Assembly (NCBI GenBank): GCA_019856515.1
Contig: CP082230.1
Span: 1,054,001 to 1,118,000, forward strand
Source of the DNA: Prolixibacteraceae bacterium
Lineage (GTDB): Bacteria; Bacteroidota; Bacteroidia; Bacteroidales; Prolixibacteraceae
Length of the DNA stretch: 64,000 nucleotides
Reading direction: 5' to 3'
The translations under genes were made by a program, and so were the position numbers. The notes below the pieces were generated by a model, which searched no databases, was not told the origin of the DNA, and saw nothing but the letters and a program-made list of their open reading frames with translations. Positions 47,452 through 56,916 of the stretch are shown here, piece after piece (the first letter of the stretch is position 1; the number at the start of each line of letters is the position of its first letter).

Positions 47452-49815
47452 ATGTTGCAAATTTCAGATATAAAGCAGAAGTTTAAAGCTATCACATTCA
47501 AACAATGGCTAAAAATTTTACTTACATTGGTCATTATTGGAGTCACATTTATAATACTGTTTATTTTCAGTATATATATGGGGATATTTGGACCTGTTCC
47601 TTCATATGATGATCTAAAAGAGATAAATAACCCTGTTGCTTCTGAAATATACAGCTCTGACAATCAACTTATTGGACGAATATACCTTCAGAACAGAAGT
47701 AATGTATCCTATGATGAGATATCTATTCACGCGATTCAAGCATTAGTTGCCACCGAAGATTCTCGTTTCTATGAGCATGAAGGTATTGATGAGATGGCTC
47801 TTCTTCGAGTATTCTTTAAGTCCATTATCTTGCAACAACACAATTCAGGAGGAGGAAGTACACTAAGCCAACAAATTGCTAAAAACATATACGGTAGAGA
47901 AAACCATTGGGTTCTCTCCATGCCTGTAAATAAAATTAAAGAGGCTATAACAGCTTACCGTTTAGAACAACTATTTAATAAGGAAGAAATTCTTACTCTC
48001 TATTTGAATACCGTTCCATTTGGTGACAATACTTATGGTATTGAGACTGCATCCCAACACTTTTTCAGTAAAAAAGCAAAAAAACTCAGTCTAAATGAAG
48101 CTTCTGTGATCGTAGGTATGCTGAAAGCAAATACATATTATAATCCCAGATTACATCCCGACCATGCTTTTAAGCGAAAGAAGGTCGTATTACATCAAAT
48201 GGTTAAGAACAACTATCTATCACAAAAAAGATATGAAAGCCTCTCTAAAGAGAAGGTCATATTAAGATTAGATGACGGGCCTATAATTACAGAACTATCG
48301 GGATATTATAAGCACGAGATCCGAACTCAAACGATTAAATATCTCGCATCTGAAATAAAAGCCAATGGTAAGCCATTTAATATCTACACTGACGGTCTAA
48401 AAATATATACGACTATTGACAATCGTATGCAACAGATGGCAGAAGAGGCTGTGCTTTATCATATGATGAATGTCCAAAAGAACTTTGAAAGACATTGGAA
48501 AGGTCGAAATCCTTGGGGCAAGGATACTTCAATTATCGGTAGAGCTCTTCGTAGTTCTCGAAGATATAAAGGATTAAAAAAGAAGAACACAACACCTAAA
48601 GATATCCAAAAGATTTTCAGCACGCCTATCCCAATGCAAAAGTTCACTTATGATGGGATAAAAGAAGTTAAGATATCTCCGATGGATTCTATTAAATATT
48701 CGATCCAACTTCTTCATCCAAGTTTTATCGCAATTGACCCTCAAACTTATCAGATTAAAGCATGGGTTGGTGGACCAAACTATAAATACTATCCATATGA
48801 TCATGTGAAGTCGAAAAGACAAGTTGGCTCAACATTTAAACCCTTTGTTTATGCTGCAGCAATTGAAAGTGGTGTGGATCCAGGAAAGTATATAAGCAAT
48901 GCTCAAGAGACATACGAAGATTATAGTGGATGGACACCCAAAAATGCTGAAAATCATTATGACGGCTACTACTCTATGGAAGGAGCTTTAGCACATTCAG
49001 TAAACACTGTAGCTGTTAAGGTAATGATGGAAACAGGTGTGGATAATGTAGTCAATTTAGCTCATAATATGGGAATCAATCAGAAGCTACCACATGTTCC
49101 TTCTTTAGCTCTAGGTGCTGCAGATTGCTCACTACTTGAATTGACATCAGCCTACACATCCTTTGCCAATGGAGGGATGCATGCCAAGCCGATTATCATT
49201 AAAAAAATAGATGACTCCGATGGTAATACAATAAGGACTATTGATACAGAGGTCCCACGCAGAGTGCTTAAACAAGAGACAGCTGCTATTATGAACCGCT
49301 ATTTAAAAGCAGTAGTGGATAGTGGAACAGGACGATCCCTTCACAGCAGATACGGTCTTCGAATCGATATTGCTGGAAAAACAGGAACCACACAAAATGG
49401 TGCCGATGGATGGTTTATGGGCTACTGTCCCAATTTAGTAACAGGAGCCTGGGTAGGTGCGAACAACCCAAAGATTCATTTCCGAACATTACGATATGGA
49501 CAAGGAGCATATCTAGCACTCCCTATTGTAGGAGGTTTTTTCAAAAGATTAACGACAACAAAAGCAACAAGAAGACAGTATCAAAGAGAGTTCGTTCCAC
49601 CATCAAATAAGTTTCTTCGAGAGAATGGACAGATGTCCATGTTTTCAGAAACAGGTAAGAAGAAAAAACCATGGTTAAATATCGATTTAGGTTTTTTAAA
49701 GTCAAAGAAAGATACTACAGAACAGCTCGAAGAGATGAAGAAGAAAGCTCCAAAGAAGAAAAAGAAGAAGAAAGGTCTATGGAGAAGCATCAAAGGAGTT
49801 TTTGGAAGAAATTAG
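47452..49815 (+). CDS. Class A penicillin-binding protein (PBP1A-type transglycosylase/transpeptidase)
   Basis: About 787 residues from the ATG at 47452. A TTG at 47413 is in frame but would only add 13 residues. A short cytoplasmic tail and one membrane helix (about 20-45) precede the GT51 transglycosylase (EDSRFYEHEG with catalytic Glu; GGGSTLSQQIAKN) and the transpeptidase with S460 in GSTFKPF, SVN in AHSVNTVA and K643 in AGKTGTT. The C-terminal tail is strikingly lysine-rich (EEMKKKAPKKKKKKKG). It polymerises and cross-links peptidoglycan. It has its own promoter region divergent from the epimerase; the LysR gene follows 59 bases later. Confidence 0.94.
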   Translation: MLQISDIKQKFKAITFKQWLKILLTLVIIGVTFIILFIFSIYMGIFGPVPSYDDLKEINNPVASEIYSSDNQLIGRIYLQNRSNVSYDEISIHAIQALVATEDSRFYEHEGIDEMALLRVFFKSIILQQHNSGGGSTLSQQIAKNIYGRENHWVLSMPVNKIKEAITAYRLEQLFNKEEILTLYLNTVPFGDNTYGIETASQHFFSKKAKKLSLNEASVIVGMLKANTYYNPRLHPDHAFKRKKVVLHQMVKNNYLSQKRYESLSKEKVILRLDDGPIITELSGYYKHEIRTQTIKYLASEIKANGKPFNIYTDGLKIYTTIDNRMQQMAEEAVLYHMMNVQKNFERHWKGRNPWGKDTSIIGRALRSSRRYKGLKKKNTTPKDIQKIFSTPIPMQKFTYDGIKEVKISPMDSIKYSIQLLHPSFIAIDPQTYQIKAWVGGPNYKYYPYDHVKSKRQVGSTFKPFVYAAAIESGVDPGKYISNAQETYEDYSGWTPKNAENHYDGYYSMEGALAHSVNTVAVKVMMETGVDNVVNLAHNMGINQKLPHVPSLALGAADCSLLELTSAYTSFANGGMHAKPIIIKKIDDSDGNTIRTIDTEVPRRVLKQETAAIMNRYLKAVVDSGTGRSLHSRYGLRIDIAGKTGTTQNGADGWFMGYCPNLVTGAWVGANNPKIHFRTLRYGQGAYLALPIVGGFFKRLTTTKATRRQYQREFVPPSNKFLRENGQMSMFSETGKKKKPWLNIDLGFLKSKKDTTEQLEEMKKKAPKKKKKKKGLWRSIKGVFGRN

Positions 49816-49874
49816 GCTGTGTTGTGAACTCTATGTTATTCCCAATGGTTTAAAATTATAAACGAATCAGACTT

Positions 49875-50759
49875 ATGGATTTTAGAAGTATTGTTTTCTT
49901 GTCAGTAGCTCGTAATTTGAACTTCACAAAAGCTGCAGAAGAGCTCCACATTAGCCAACCTGCTGTAACAAAGCATATAAAACTACTTGAAGAGTCACTC
50001 GAAACCACTCTCTTTGAGAGAAAAGGGAATCGTATTGTTTTAACTGATGAAGGCTATTTGGTGCAGAAGCACTACCTTGAGATGCATGAGATTGAAAATA
50101 CTCTAATCTATGAGTTGCAACAACGCAACAATAAAACAAAAGGAGTTTTACGTATTGGTGGGAGCTCCACTATTGCACAATATGTATTACCTCCTATAAT
50201 AGCCAAATTTCATCAACGTTTTCCAAATGTACGGATAAGCTTGGTTAGTAGTAACTCTTTTCATGTATTAGAAATGCTACATAACAATCTTATCGATATA
50301 GCATTTGTTGAGAATCATTCCACAAGATCCGATTTAAACTACAGGTATTGGATGGATGATGAGCTCGTTATTATTACGGGGATGAAAACAAAAGTTGGGA
50401 AAGAGGAACTCACATTGGAAAAGATAAAGAAATATCCACTTATCGTTAGAGAGATTGGCTCTGGAACACTTGAAGTTATAGAACATATATTCAAAGACCA
50501 CCATCTTAACATGGATGACCTGAATATCAGAATGCACTTGGGAAGTACGGAAGCGATGAAACATTACCTCACCGAATTCGAAGGGATAGGAATTGTTTCA
50601 AATCAAGCCATTCAAAATGAATTAAAGTGGAATCACTTGAAGATTCTACCATGTGAAGAGATCAAATTTCATCGAGCCTTTCGGATATCTACTAAAAAAG
50701 GAGAGTCTCGAAGACTCATCGATAATTTTATCGAATTTACGCTAAACTATAACTTTTAG
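49875..50759 (+). CDS. LysR-family transcriptional regulator
   Basis: 294 residues. The N-terminal winged helix (about 1-60) contains SVARNLNFTKAAEELHISQPAVTKHIKLLEE, the canonical LysR recognition region, followed by ERKGNRIVLTDEG. The rest is a periplasmic-binding-protein-like effector domain (LRIGGSSTIAQYVLP, VSSNSFHVLEML). The two genes downstream on the same strand encode sulfite-export-type carriers. The relation resembles the YeiE-YeiH arrangement of enterobacteria, where a CysB/CbbR-like LysR sits by yeiH, although there it is divergent. A sulfur-oxyanion ligand is inferred. Confidence 0.92.
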   Translation: MDFRSIVFLSVARNLNFTKAAEELHISQPAVTKHIKLLEESLETTLFERKGNRIVLTDEGYLVQKHYLEMHEIENTLIYELQQRNNKTKGVLRIGGSSTIAQYVLPPIIAKFHQRFPNVRISLVSSNSFHVLEMLHNNLIDIAFVENHSTRSDLNYRYWMDDELVIITGMKTKVGKEELTLEKIKKYPLIVREIGSGTLEVIEHIFKDHHLNMDDLNIRMHLGSTEAMKHYLTEFEGIGIVSNQAIQNELKWNHLKILPCEEIKFHRAFRISTKKGESRRLIDNFIEFTLNYNF

Positions 50760-50782
50760 TTATAACCTATAATAATATAGTA

Positions 50783-50814
50783 TTTGACTTACATTCATTT
50801 CTCGACTACTTTTG
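50783..50814 (+). promoter_or_regulatory. Putative promoter of the yeiH-TSUP operon
   Basis: TTTG (50783-50786) and TACTTTTG (50807-50814) are spaced by 20 bases, a good match to the Bacteroidota -33 TTTG / -7 TAnnTTTG pattern. It lies 31 bases before the yeiH ATG, between the LysR gene and its likely targets. Confidence 0.55.
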
Positions 50815-50845
50815 CATTAAATAATTAACGCGAATATTAGTAGTT

Positions 50846-51826
50846 ATGAATGTAACCGCATTAAACCCAATAAGGAACTACGACTCTTTAAACAAGAAAT
50901 TAGTCCTTGGAATTCCATTTCTTTTTCTCATCCCTCATTTCGAAGCAGCATTTGCTCTCATACTAGGGATAGTTGTCGGAAACATTCCTGCATTACGCAA
51001 GCATGTTCCTCATACAGTATCTGCATCCAGCCTACTGAAGTACTCCGTAATTTTAATGGGATTTGGAATGCACTTGGCACCTATGATCCAAGTATCAAAG
51101 GAGGGGTTTATCTTCACTGCTATCACCATCACCACTGCTCTTGTACTTGGAAAAGTGCTCGGGAAACTTTTTGGCATCGACAAACAACTTGGCTTCCTAC
51201 TTTCTTGTGGTACAGCCATATGTGGTGGAAGTGCAATTGCAGCTGCAGCGTCAGCAACTAATGCAAAGACACAAAACATCTCGATTGCATTAGGAGTCGT
51301 TTTCTTATTAAACTCTATTGCTCTTCTTATATTTCCTTCTATTGGACATTTCTTTGAAATGAGTCAGACCCAATTTGGGTACTTTAGTGCATTGGCTATT
51401 CAAGACACAACTTCTGTTGTTGGTGCATGCAGCACTTATGGGGATGAAGCATTACAAATCGGCACAATGCTTAAATGTGCAAGAGCACTTTGGATTATAC
51501 CTCTGACTATTGGTGTTGTTATGTTACACAAAGGTGATAATACATCGGAAGATGGGACAAAAAAGAAAAGAGCATGGCCAGTATTTATCCTCTTCTTTAT
51601 CGGAGCAATTCTATTGGTTGAACTTTTCCCACAATGGAATAATACTTTTGACCATTTGTACTGGATAGGAAAGAAGATCATGTTGTACGCAATTTTCCTT
51701 ACTGGACTAGGAATAAATAGAAGTTTAATCCAACATCAAGGAACCAAGCCATTATGGATCGGGGTCTTATTATGGATTGTTCTCATCGCAGTCTCACTGT
51801 ACATCACTATTTATCATGTAAGTTAA
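50846..51826 (+). CDS. yeiH: YeiH/UPF0324-family putative sulfate/sulfite exporter
   Basis: 326 residues, about ten membrane helices. The family block LLKYSVILMGFGMHLAP, then LGFLLSCGTAICGGSAIAAAASA and DTTSVVGACSTYG (Cons_hypoth698/YeiH) is clear. Members are annotated as sulfate or sulfite exporters on genetic evidence from a few species; direct transport data are scarce. It is followed after 18 bases by a second, unrelated sulfite-exporter-type carrier, and preceded by a LysR regulator. This strengthens a sulfur-oxyanion role. Confidence 0.9.
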   Translation: MNVTALNPIRNYDSLNKKLVLGIPFLFLIPHFEAAFALILGIVVGNIPALRKHVPHTVSASSLLKYSVILMGFGMHLAPMIQVSKEGFIFTAITITTALVLGKVLGKLFGIDKQLGFLLSCGTAICGGSAIAAAASATNAKTQNISIALGVVFLLNSIALLIFPSIGHFFEMSQTQFGYFSALAIQDTTSVVGACSTYGDEALQIGTMLKCARALWIIPLTIGVVMLHKGDNTSEDGTKKKRAWPVFILFFIGAILLVELFPQWNNTFDHLYWIGKKIMLYAIFLTGLGINRSLIQHQGTKPLWIGVLLWIVLIAVSLYITIYHVS

Positions 51827-51844
51827 CATTTAAAATAAAGAGCC

Positions 51845-52576
51845 ATGAACCACACAATTATTATCCTATGTTTAGTTATTGCAGGAGCGAGCCTCTTAAA
51901 AGGAATGACCAGCTTTGGTTTTTCATTGATGGCATTTCCAATACTACTGAATTTCTACTCTCCAATGGTATTAGTTCCAGCATTAACGCTTTGTAATGTA
52001 TTAACGAGTGCGCAAATTATTTTCACGACAAAATCAGAAAAGAGCAAACACTCAAACCACTGGTTAATTATTGCAGGTTTTGTAGGAATTATTCCAGGAG
52101 TACTGCTACTACAAACACTTGATGTGGCAACATTAAAAGTTATTGTCGGTGTTATATTTGTACTTCTATCGATATTATTCCTTTCTGGCTTTAGGTTTAA
52201 AATTAAACATCCCATTAGAGCTCAAATCATCGCTGGAAGTACTGCTGGGTTTCTCGGAGGAGCACTATCTGTTAGTGGTCCACCACTAGTGCTATTTCTA
52301 ACATCAATGCAATTTAGTAACCAAGAGTTTCGATTGCATTTCGCGCGATTTAGTGTATTAACCTCATCGGTAGCCTTCATCGGCTATTTCTTAAGTGGAA
52401 TGATTACACCTCAGGTTTGGAAAATATTCTTAATATCGTTTCCCATACTCATACTTGGAACAATATTGGGACAACGCCTGTCGACCAAAGTTTCTATTAA
52501 GTTCTTCCAAGTATTGTGTATAACCATATCATTATGTGCAGGAATATGGTCATTAATATCTGGATTAGACATATAA
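51845..52576 (+). CDS. TSUP-family (TauE/SafE) membrane exporter
   Basis: 243 residues with about seven to eight membrane helices. The internal duplication of the TauE/SafE fold shows in GASLLKGMTSFGFSL and GSTAGFLGGALSVSGPP, the two motifs typical of the family (sulfite exporter TauE/SafE, PF01925). Members move sulfite, sulfoacetate, thiosulfate or other organosulfur anions. The gene starts 18 bases after yeiH and ends at a terminator (52681), so the two form one operon. Having two different carriers of similar presumed substrate in one operon is unusual. Confidence 0.88.
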   Translation: MNHTIIILCLVIAGASLLKGMTSFGFSLMAFPILLNFYSPMVLVPALTLCNVLTSAQIIFTTKSEKSKHSNHWLIIAGFVGIIPGVLLLQTLDVATLKVIVGVIFVLLSILFLSGFRFKIKHPIRAQIIAGSTAGFLGGALSVSGPPLVLFLTSMQFSNQEFRLHFARFSVLTSSVAFIGYFLSGMITPQVWKIFLISFPILILGTILGQRLSTKVSIKFFQVLCITISLCAGIWSLISGLDI

Positions 52577-52680
52577 ACCACAATTTTTTCTCAACAAAGA
52601 CTAGTTATTTGATCATTTTAGATCAATAGTACAAATTAGATTTACAACACAAACTTATCAAATGTGGTTCATGCAAAATG

Positions 52681-52715
52681 AAGGCAGACAGCTCTTTAAG
52701 AGGAGCATCTGCCTT
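52681..52715. terminator. Bidirectional terminator between the TSUP and Gdx genes
   Basis: AAGGCAGA-CA-GCTC and GGAGC-ATCTGCCTT make a hairpin with an 8-bp outer stem and an inner GCTC/GAGC pairing. The flanks are A/T-rich. It lies between converging genes. Confidence 0.75.
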
Positions 52716-52741
52716 TGCATATTTCATTCTGAACCAAACAA

Positions 52742-53059
52742 TTAATGTGCTAACTTTAATCCGATTAAACCGATTACAATTAACATTACAGCAAGTACCC
52801 TAGCGATGCTTGAAGCGTCACCAAATAAAACGATTCCAACAATAAATGTTCCCACAGCTCCAATACCAGTCCAAACAGCATAAGCCGTTCCAATAGGTAT
52901 CACCTTTTGGGCATTAAATAAAAAATACCCACTCAACCCCATGGATGCAACAGCAAACAATATCCATAGATATTTATTATCTGAAGACTGTGAAAGTTTA
53001 AGCCCCAAAGGCCATCCTATTTCAAAAACTCCAGCTAAAATTAAATACAACCAACTCAT
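52742..53059 (-). CDS. gdx: Gdx/SugE-type small multidrug resistance exporter
   Basis: 105 residues and four membrane helices, the standard SMR size. The conserved glutamate lies in the first helix (VFEIGWPLGLKLS). That block and AYAVWTGIGAVGTFIVGI are the SugE/Gdx fingerprints, as opposed to EmrE. Characterised Gdx proteins export guanidinium in exchange for protons. No guanidine riboswitch is recognisable upstream. The gene is divergent from the AraC regulator (134-base gap), which may regulate it. A TATTTTTG (-7-like, minus strand, 53131-53138) lies 72 bases before the ATG. Confidence 0.9.
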   Translation of the reverse strand: MSWLYLILAGVFEIGWPLGLKLSQSSDNKYLWILFAVASMGLSGYFLFNAQKVIPIGTAYAVWTGIGAVGTFIVGIVLFGDASSIARVLAVMLIVIGLIGLKLAH

Positions 53060-53193
53060 TAAATACCTCTTTTAAATAATACTTCTTACAGGATTATTCA
53101 TCCATTATCTACTCTCTAAATGATATTGGTCAAAAATATCACTATATATTACTAATTTTACGGTTATTATCTAGGTAAAAACATTTCATTTCC

Positions 53194-54108
53194 ATGCAAT
53201 ATATATATGATGACATTCAAGAATACACCCAAGCATTTGCTTCAAGAACAATGGTAAATAACCATAAATTTTGTCTATGTAGCATTAAGGAATATCCATC
53301 CGACAACAAACAGTATTACAAAAGATACAAGGTTCCCCATTACCGTACATTTTTTGAAATTGCAATTATTGAGAACGACAGCATGCAAGTTCAGATAGGC
53401 GACACAATCTCTTATTCCTCAAGTAGTGTTATAGAAGTCATTTCGCCATACCAATTGTTTTCCATGAAACCACCAGTAAACTTGGACCTGAAAAACAATA
53501 ATGCTTCAAGTAGAATATATACAATATTATTTAGTGCCTCGTTTTTAGGCAAACAGATAGAAGACTATGAAATTCAAAACCAATACCCTTACTTCAAACT
53601 TCATACCCTACCCCGCTACTCATTGACAAAAGATGAATTACAATCATTCAAATATCTTATTAGATCGATGAAAGAAGAACCTGTAATTGAAACCAAAGAA
53701 TACAGTAAGCTACTAAAAAGCTATTTGAAACTAATTCTACTCAAGATCTCACTGATTACAAAGAATGGTGATACTAAAGCTATCATAAGTAGGTCTGAAC
53801 AAATTACATCCCAATTTGAATCACTGCTTTCCAAGCACACATCACCATTTCTATCTATTCCAGAATATGCCTCCTTAATGAATATTAGCCCAGCCTATCT
53901 TACAGAGTCTATAAAAAGAGCTACGGGAAAAAGTGCACAAACATTATTAATAGACTACAAACTTCTCTTTGCTAAATCTTTAATTAAACAAGGCAAAACA
54001 TCCATTACTGAGATCGCGGATAAAATTGGTTTTAGTGACAATTCTAATTTTGTAAAATTTTTCAAAAGGCACACTGGCACAACACCACGTAGATTTAGAG
54101 ACTTATAG
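53194..54108 (+). CDS. AraC-family transcriptional regulator
   Basis: 304 residues. The N-terminal sensor half (about 1-185) has a cupin-like look (YRTFFEIAIIEN, VIEVISPYQLFSMKPP) without obvious metal ligands. The C-terminal HTH_18 domain (about 205-304) contains LSIPEYASLMNISPAYLTESIKRATGKS and ITEIADKIGFSDNSNFVKFFKRHTGTTPRRFR, the full two-helix-turn-helix AraC pattern. It is divergent from the Gdx exporter. Effector and target are not visible; the exporter and the GH3 gene downstream (about 215-250 bases) are the nearest candidates. Confidence 0.92.
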   Translation: MQYIYDDIQEYTQAFASRTMVNNHKFCLCSIKEYPSDNKQYYKRYKVPHYRTFFEIAIIENDSMQVQIGDTISYSSSSVIEVISPYQLFSMKPPVNLDLKNNNASSRIYTILFSASFLGKQIEDYEIQNQYPYFKLHTLPRYSLTKDELQSFKYLIRSMKEEPVIETKEYSKLLKSYLKLILLKISLITKNGDTKAIISRSEQITSQFESLLSKHTSPFLSIPEYASLMNISPAYLTESIKRATGKSAQTLLIDYKLLFAKSLIKQGKTSITEIADKIGFSDNSNFVKFFKRHTGTTPRRFRDL

Positions 54109-54360
54109 AAGTTACTTTTCATAAAAAACACAGCTAAAAACAACAACTGATTACAACTTCATTCTAGACACAAATATATCATCGTAAAAAACTGAACTAC
54201 AATACATCAATTTATGTTTTATGTTTTTTTTGAATATTGAATACTACTTTCTATACGATTAGATACATTTTATTCAAAAAAAAGTATCATATTTGCACTC
54301 AAACCCGTTCCAGTCTGTTATGGTATGGCTTCAGAAATAACCAATAAAAAACGATATTCG

Positions 54361-56688
54361 ATGACGATCAAAAGAAACATTGTTCTAATCCTAATCTTTT
54401 CTTGCTTTCTACAAGTTGTACAAGCGAAGAAGAAGTATCCTTATCAAGATCCATCATTAGATGTAAAAACTAGAGTTGATGACCTCTTAGGAAGGATGAC
54501 TCTTGATGAAAAAGTAGCACAACTTCACCAAGGAAGTGTCTCCAGTAAATTGGAAGACGAAAAGGTGACTGAACAAGTGATAAAAACAACTTTTGGTGAC
54601 AAGAGTATCGGAACTCTTGCGAGTCCCTTTATTCACTCAGAGAATATTGCAATTGTATATAATAAAGTTCAAAGATACTTGGTCGAAGACACAAGACTTG
54701 GAATCCCTGCACTATTAATTGCAGAGACACTACATGGACACCTTGCTATTGGGGCCACAGTATTTCCTCAGAGTATTGCGGTTGGAGCGACGTGGAATAC
54801 AGAACTAACACATAAAATGGGTATTGCCATTGCAAAAGAAGCTAGTTCTGTTGGTGTAAAACAAGCACTTGCACCGGTTCTTGACCTTTCTAAAGATCAA
54901 AGATATGGTCGAGTAGAGGAGTGTTATGGAGAAGATCCATATTTAGTTTCAAGAATGGGAGTAGCATATATTACAGGAATGCAAGGAAATACACCACAAG
55001 CCATTGGCAGTCAAAATGTAATGTGTATGGCAAAACACTTTGCTGCATATTCTGTTCCCAATGGAGGTATAAACCTAGGGCCAGCACTCATTGGAGAACG
55101 TGAACTTCGCACATATCACCTTCCTTCATTCGAAGCAGCAGTAAAAGAAGCTAAAGTGGCATCAATTATGCCATCATACAATGAGTTAGATGGAGTTCCT
55201 GCCCACTCTAATCCTTTCTTATTACATGACATTCTTCGTAAAGAGTGGGGATTTGATGGATTTGTATTTTCAGATTACGAAGGAATTGACATGCTACACT
55301 ATTTCCAGAAAGTAGCAAAAGATCGTAAAGATGCAGCACTACAAAGTATTAAAGCAGGGGTCGACCTTGAAGCCCCAAATGACGATTGCTACAGCAACCT
55401 GAAAGAACTTATAAAAGAAAACAAAGTAGATATTTCTTTAATAGATCGTTCTGTACGACGTGTTCTTGAGGCAAAGTTTAAAGCAGGATTATTTGAGAAT
55501 CCTTATGTAGATGCTAAGATGGTAAAGAAGGTGATGAAACAGAAAAAACATGTCGCACTTTCTCAATCAATTGCTGAAGAAGCAGTGGTGCTATTAAAAA
55601 ATAAAAACAACGTACTTCCTTTAAAATCCAACAACCTAAAAGTTGCTCTTTGTGGCCCAAATGCTGATAAAGTACAGTTTGGAGACTATAGTTACTCAAA
55701 AAGGAAAGAGGATGGTGTAACACTTTATGAAGGGCTAACCAATAAGCTAGGCACATCACAGGTTCTTTATACAGAAGGTTGTGATTTAACCAACCAAAAC
55801 AGAGGTGGTTTTGATCAAGCCATTGCGAATGCTGCAAAGAGTGATGTCGTTGTAGTAGCTGTTGGAGGTACTTCAGCCATACTTTCTGGTATTGGATGGG
55901 GTGGTGGAACGTCCGACATCAATACATGTGGAGAAGGTTTTGACCGTGCAACATTAGGATTACCTGGAGTTCAGCTAGACCTAGTGAAAGAACTTAAAAA
56001 AGCAGGGAAACCAGTCATTGTTGTTATGATTAATGGTAGAGGGTATTCGATTCCTTGGTTAAAAGAAAATGTGGATGGTATCGTTGAAGCATGGTATCCA
56101 GGAGAAAAAGGGGGTGATGCAATTGCAAACATTCTTCTTGGAAAAGTAAATCCTTCTGGAAAACTTCCTGTTACACTTGTACGAACAGCTGGCCATTCAC
56201 CATCAAATTACAATTATAAGCCTTCAGGACACGGTTACTACCATAAACCAGGAACTCCACAACGTCCAGGACGCGATTATGTATTTTCTTCACCAGCTCC
56301 ATTATATGCATTTGGATATGGTCTAAGCTATACTCGTTTTGATATCAACAATCTAAAGATCACAAAACAGAAATATAATCAAAATGATACAATCCACTTT
56401 TCTGTTTCAGTTAGAAACAAAGGGATAATGGATGGAAAAGAGGTTATTCAGGTCTATGTAAACGATAAGTATAGCAGTGTAACGACTCCTGTTCAGGCAT
56501 TAAAAGCATTTAAAAAAGTTGCCATCAAAAGAGGGCAATCGAAGACAATAGAATTCTCTATCCCCGTAAGTGAACTTCATTTGATCAATAGAGAGATGAA
56601 GAAAGAGGTGGAAGCTGGAGAGTTTGAAATTCAGATTGGCAATAGTTCAGATAATATTCTTGTTCGCAAAAATATTGAAGTACTATAG
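54361..56688 (+). CDS. Exported GH3 beta-glycosidase (beta-glucosidase/xylosidase type)
   Basis: About 775 residues. An ATG at 54325 is in frame, but the signal peptide (TIKRNIVLILIFSCFLQVVQA) begins at the ATG of 54361, so I use that. The GH3 barrel (KTRVDDLLGRMTLDEKVAQL ... MPSYNELDGVPAHSNPFLL) carries the nucleophile aspartate in GFVFSDYEGID (about residue 305). The (alpha/beta)6 sandwich follows (VALCGPNAD ... NGRGYSIPWL), and a fibronectin-like C-terminal domain (YAFGYGLSYTRF ... VRNKGIMDGKEVIQVYV) closes it. It trims terminal beta-linked glucose or xylose from oligosaccharides in the periplasm. It is a single gene ending in a strong terminator. Confidence 0.93.
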   Translation: MTIKRNIVLILIFSCFLQVVQAKKKYPYQDPSLDVKTRVDDLLGRMTLDEKVAQLHQGSVSSKLEDEKVTEQVIKTTFGDKSIGTLASPFIHSENIAIVYNKVQRYLVEDTRLGIPALLIAETLHGHLAIGATVFPQSIAVGATWNTELTHKMGIAIAKEASSVGVKQALAPVLDLSKDQRYGRVEECYGEDPYLVSRMGVAYITGMQGNTPQAIGSQNVMCMAKHFAAYSVPNGGINLGPALIGERELRTYHLPSFEAAVKEAKVASIMPSYNELDGVPAHSNPFLLHDILRKEWGFDGFVFSDYEGIDMLHYFQKVAKDRKDAALQSIKAGVDLEAPNDDCYSNLKELIKENKVDISLIDRSVRRVLEAKFKAGLFENPYVDAKMVKKVMKQKKHVALSQSIAEEAVVLLKNKNNVLPLKSNNLKVALCGPNADKVQFGDYSYSKRKEDGVTLYEGLTNKLGTSQVLYTEGCDLTNQNRGGFDQAIANAAKSDVVVVAVGGTSAILSGIGWGGGTSDINTCGEGFDRATLGLPGVQLDLVKELKKAGKPVIVVMINGRGYSIPWLKENVDGIVEAWYPGEKGGDAIANILLGKVNPSGKLPVTLVRTAGHSPSNYNYKPSGHGYYHKPGTPQRPGRDYVFSSPAPLYAFGYGLSYTRFDINNLKITKQKYNQNDTIHFSVSVRNKGIMDGKEVIQVYVNDKYSSVTTPVQALKAFKKVAIKRGQSKTIEFSIPVSELHLINREMKKEVEAGEFEIQIGNSSDNILVRKNIEVL

Positions 56689-56724
56689 TTCGATTTCATT
56701 ATTATTCGTATTTATTCTCAATTG

Positions 56725-56762
56725 CGCTGGCACTGTTTCTTTAACATGCCAGCGTTTTTTTT
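56725..56762 (+). terminator. Intrinsic terminator of the GH3 gene
   Basis: CGCTGGCA (56725-56732) pairs with TGCCAGCG (56747-56754), immediately followed by eight T. It is one of the clearest terminators in the window. Confidence 0.9.
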
Positions 56763-56916
56763 GTTCTGTATACCTCCTATCTCTTCTCGAGTACATTTCA
56801 AAACACAATCATTTGCAAGCATCGTCCCCACTTCTTTTTTAACAATTGTAAATCAAACATATTTAAGGCTCTATCTGTTGGTTATTCAGTAATGTTTAAT
56901 TTAACCAAATATCTTT

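Noticed and set aside
53060..53193. Guanidine riboswitch ahead of the Gdx/SugE gene
   Set aside because: No conserved guanidine-riboswitch core could be recognised in the short AT-rich upstream region.
54325..54360. Twelve extra residues at the start of the GH3 enzyme
   Set aside because: A normal signal peptide begins at the ATG of 54361; the extension would put charged residues before it.
55514..55837. 107-codon minus-strand frame inside the GH3 gene
   Set aside because: It is a shadow of the GH3 frame. The GH3 reading has full family motifs throughout this interval.
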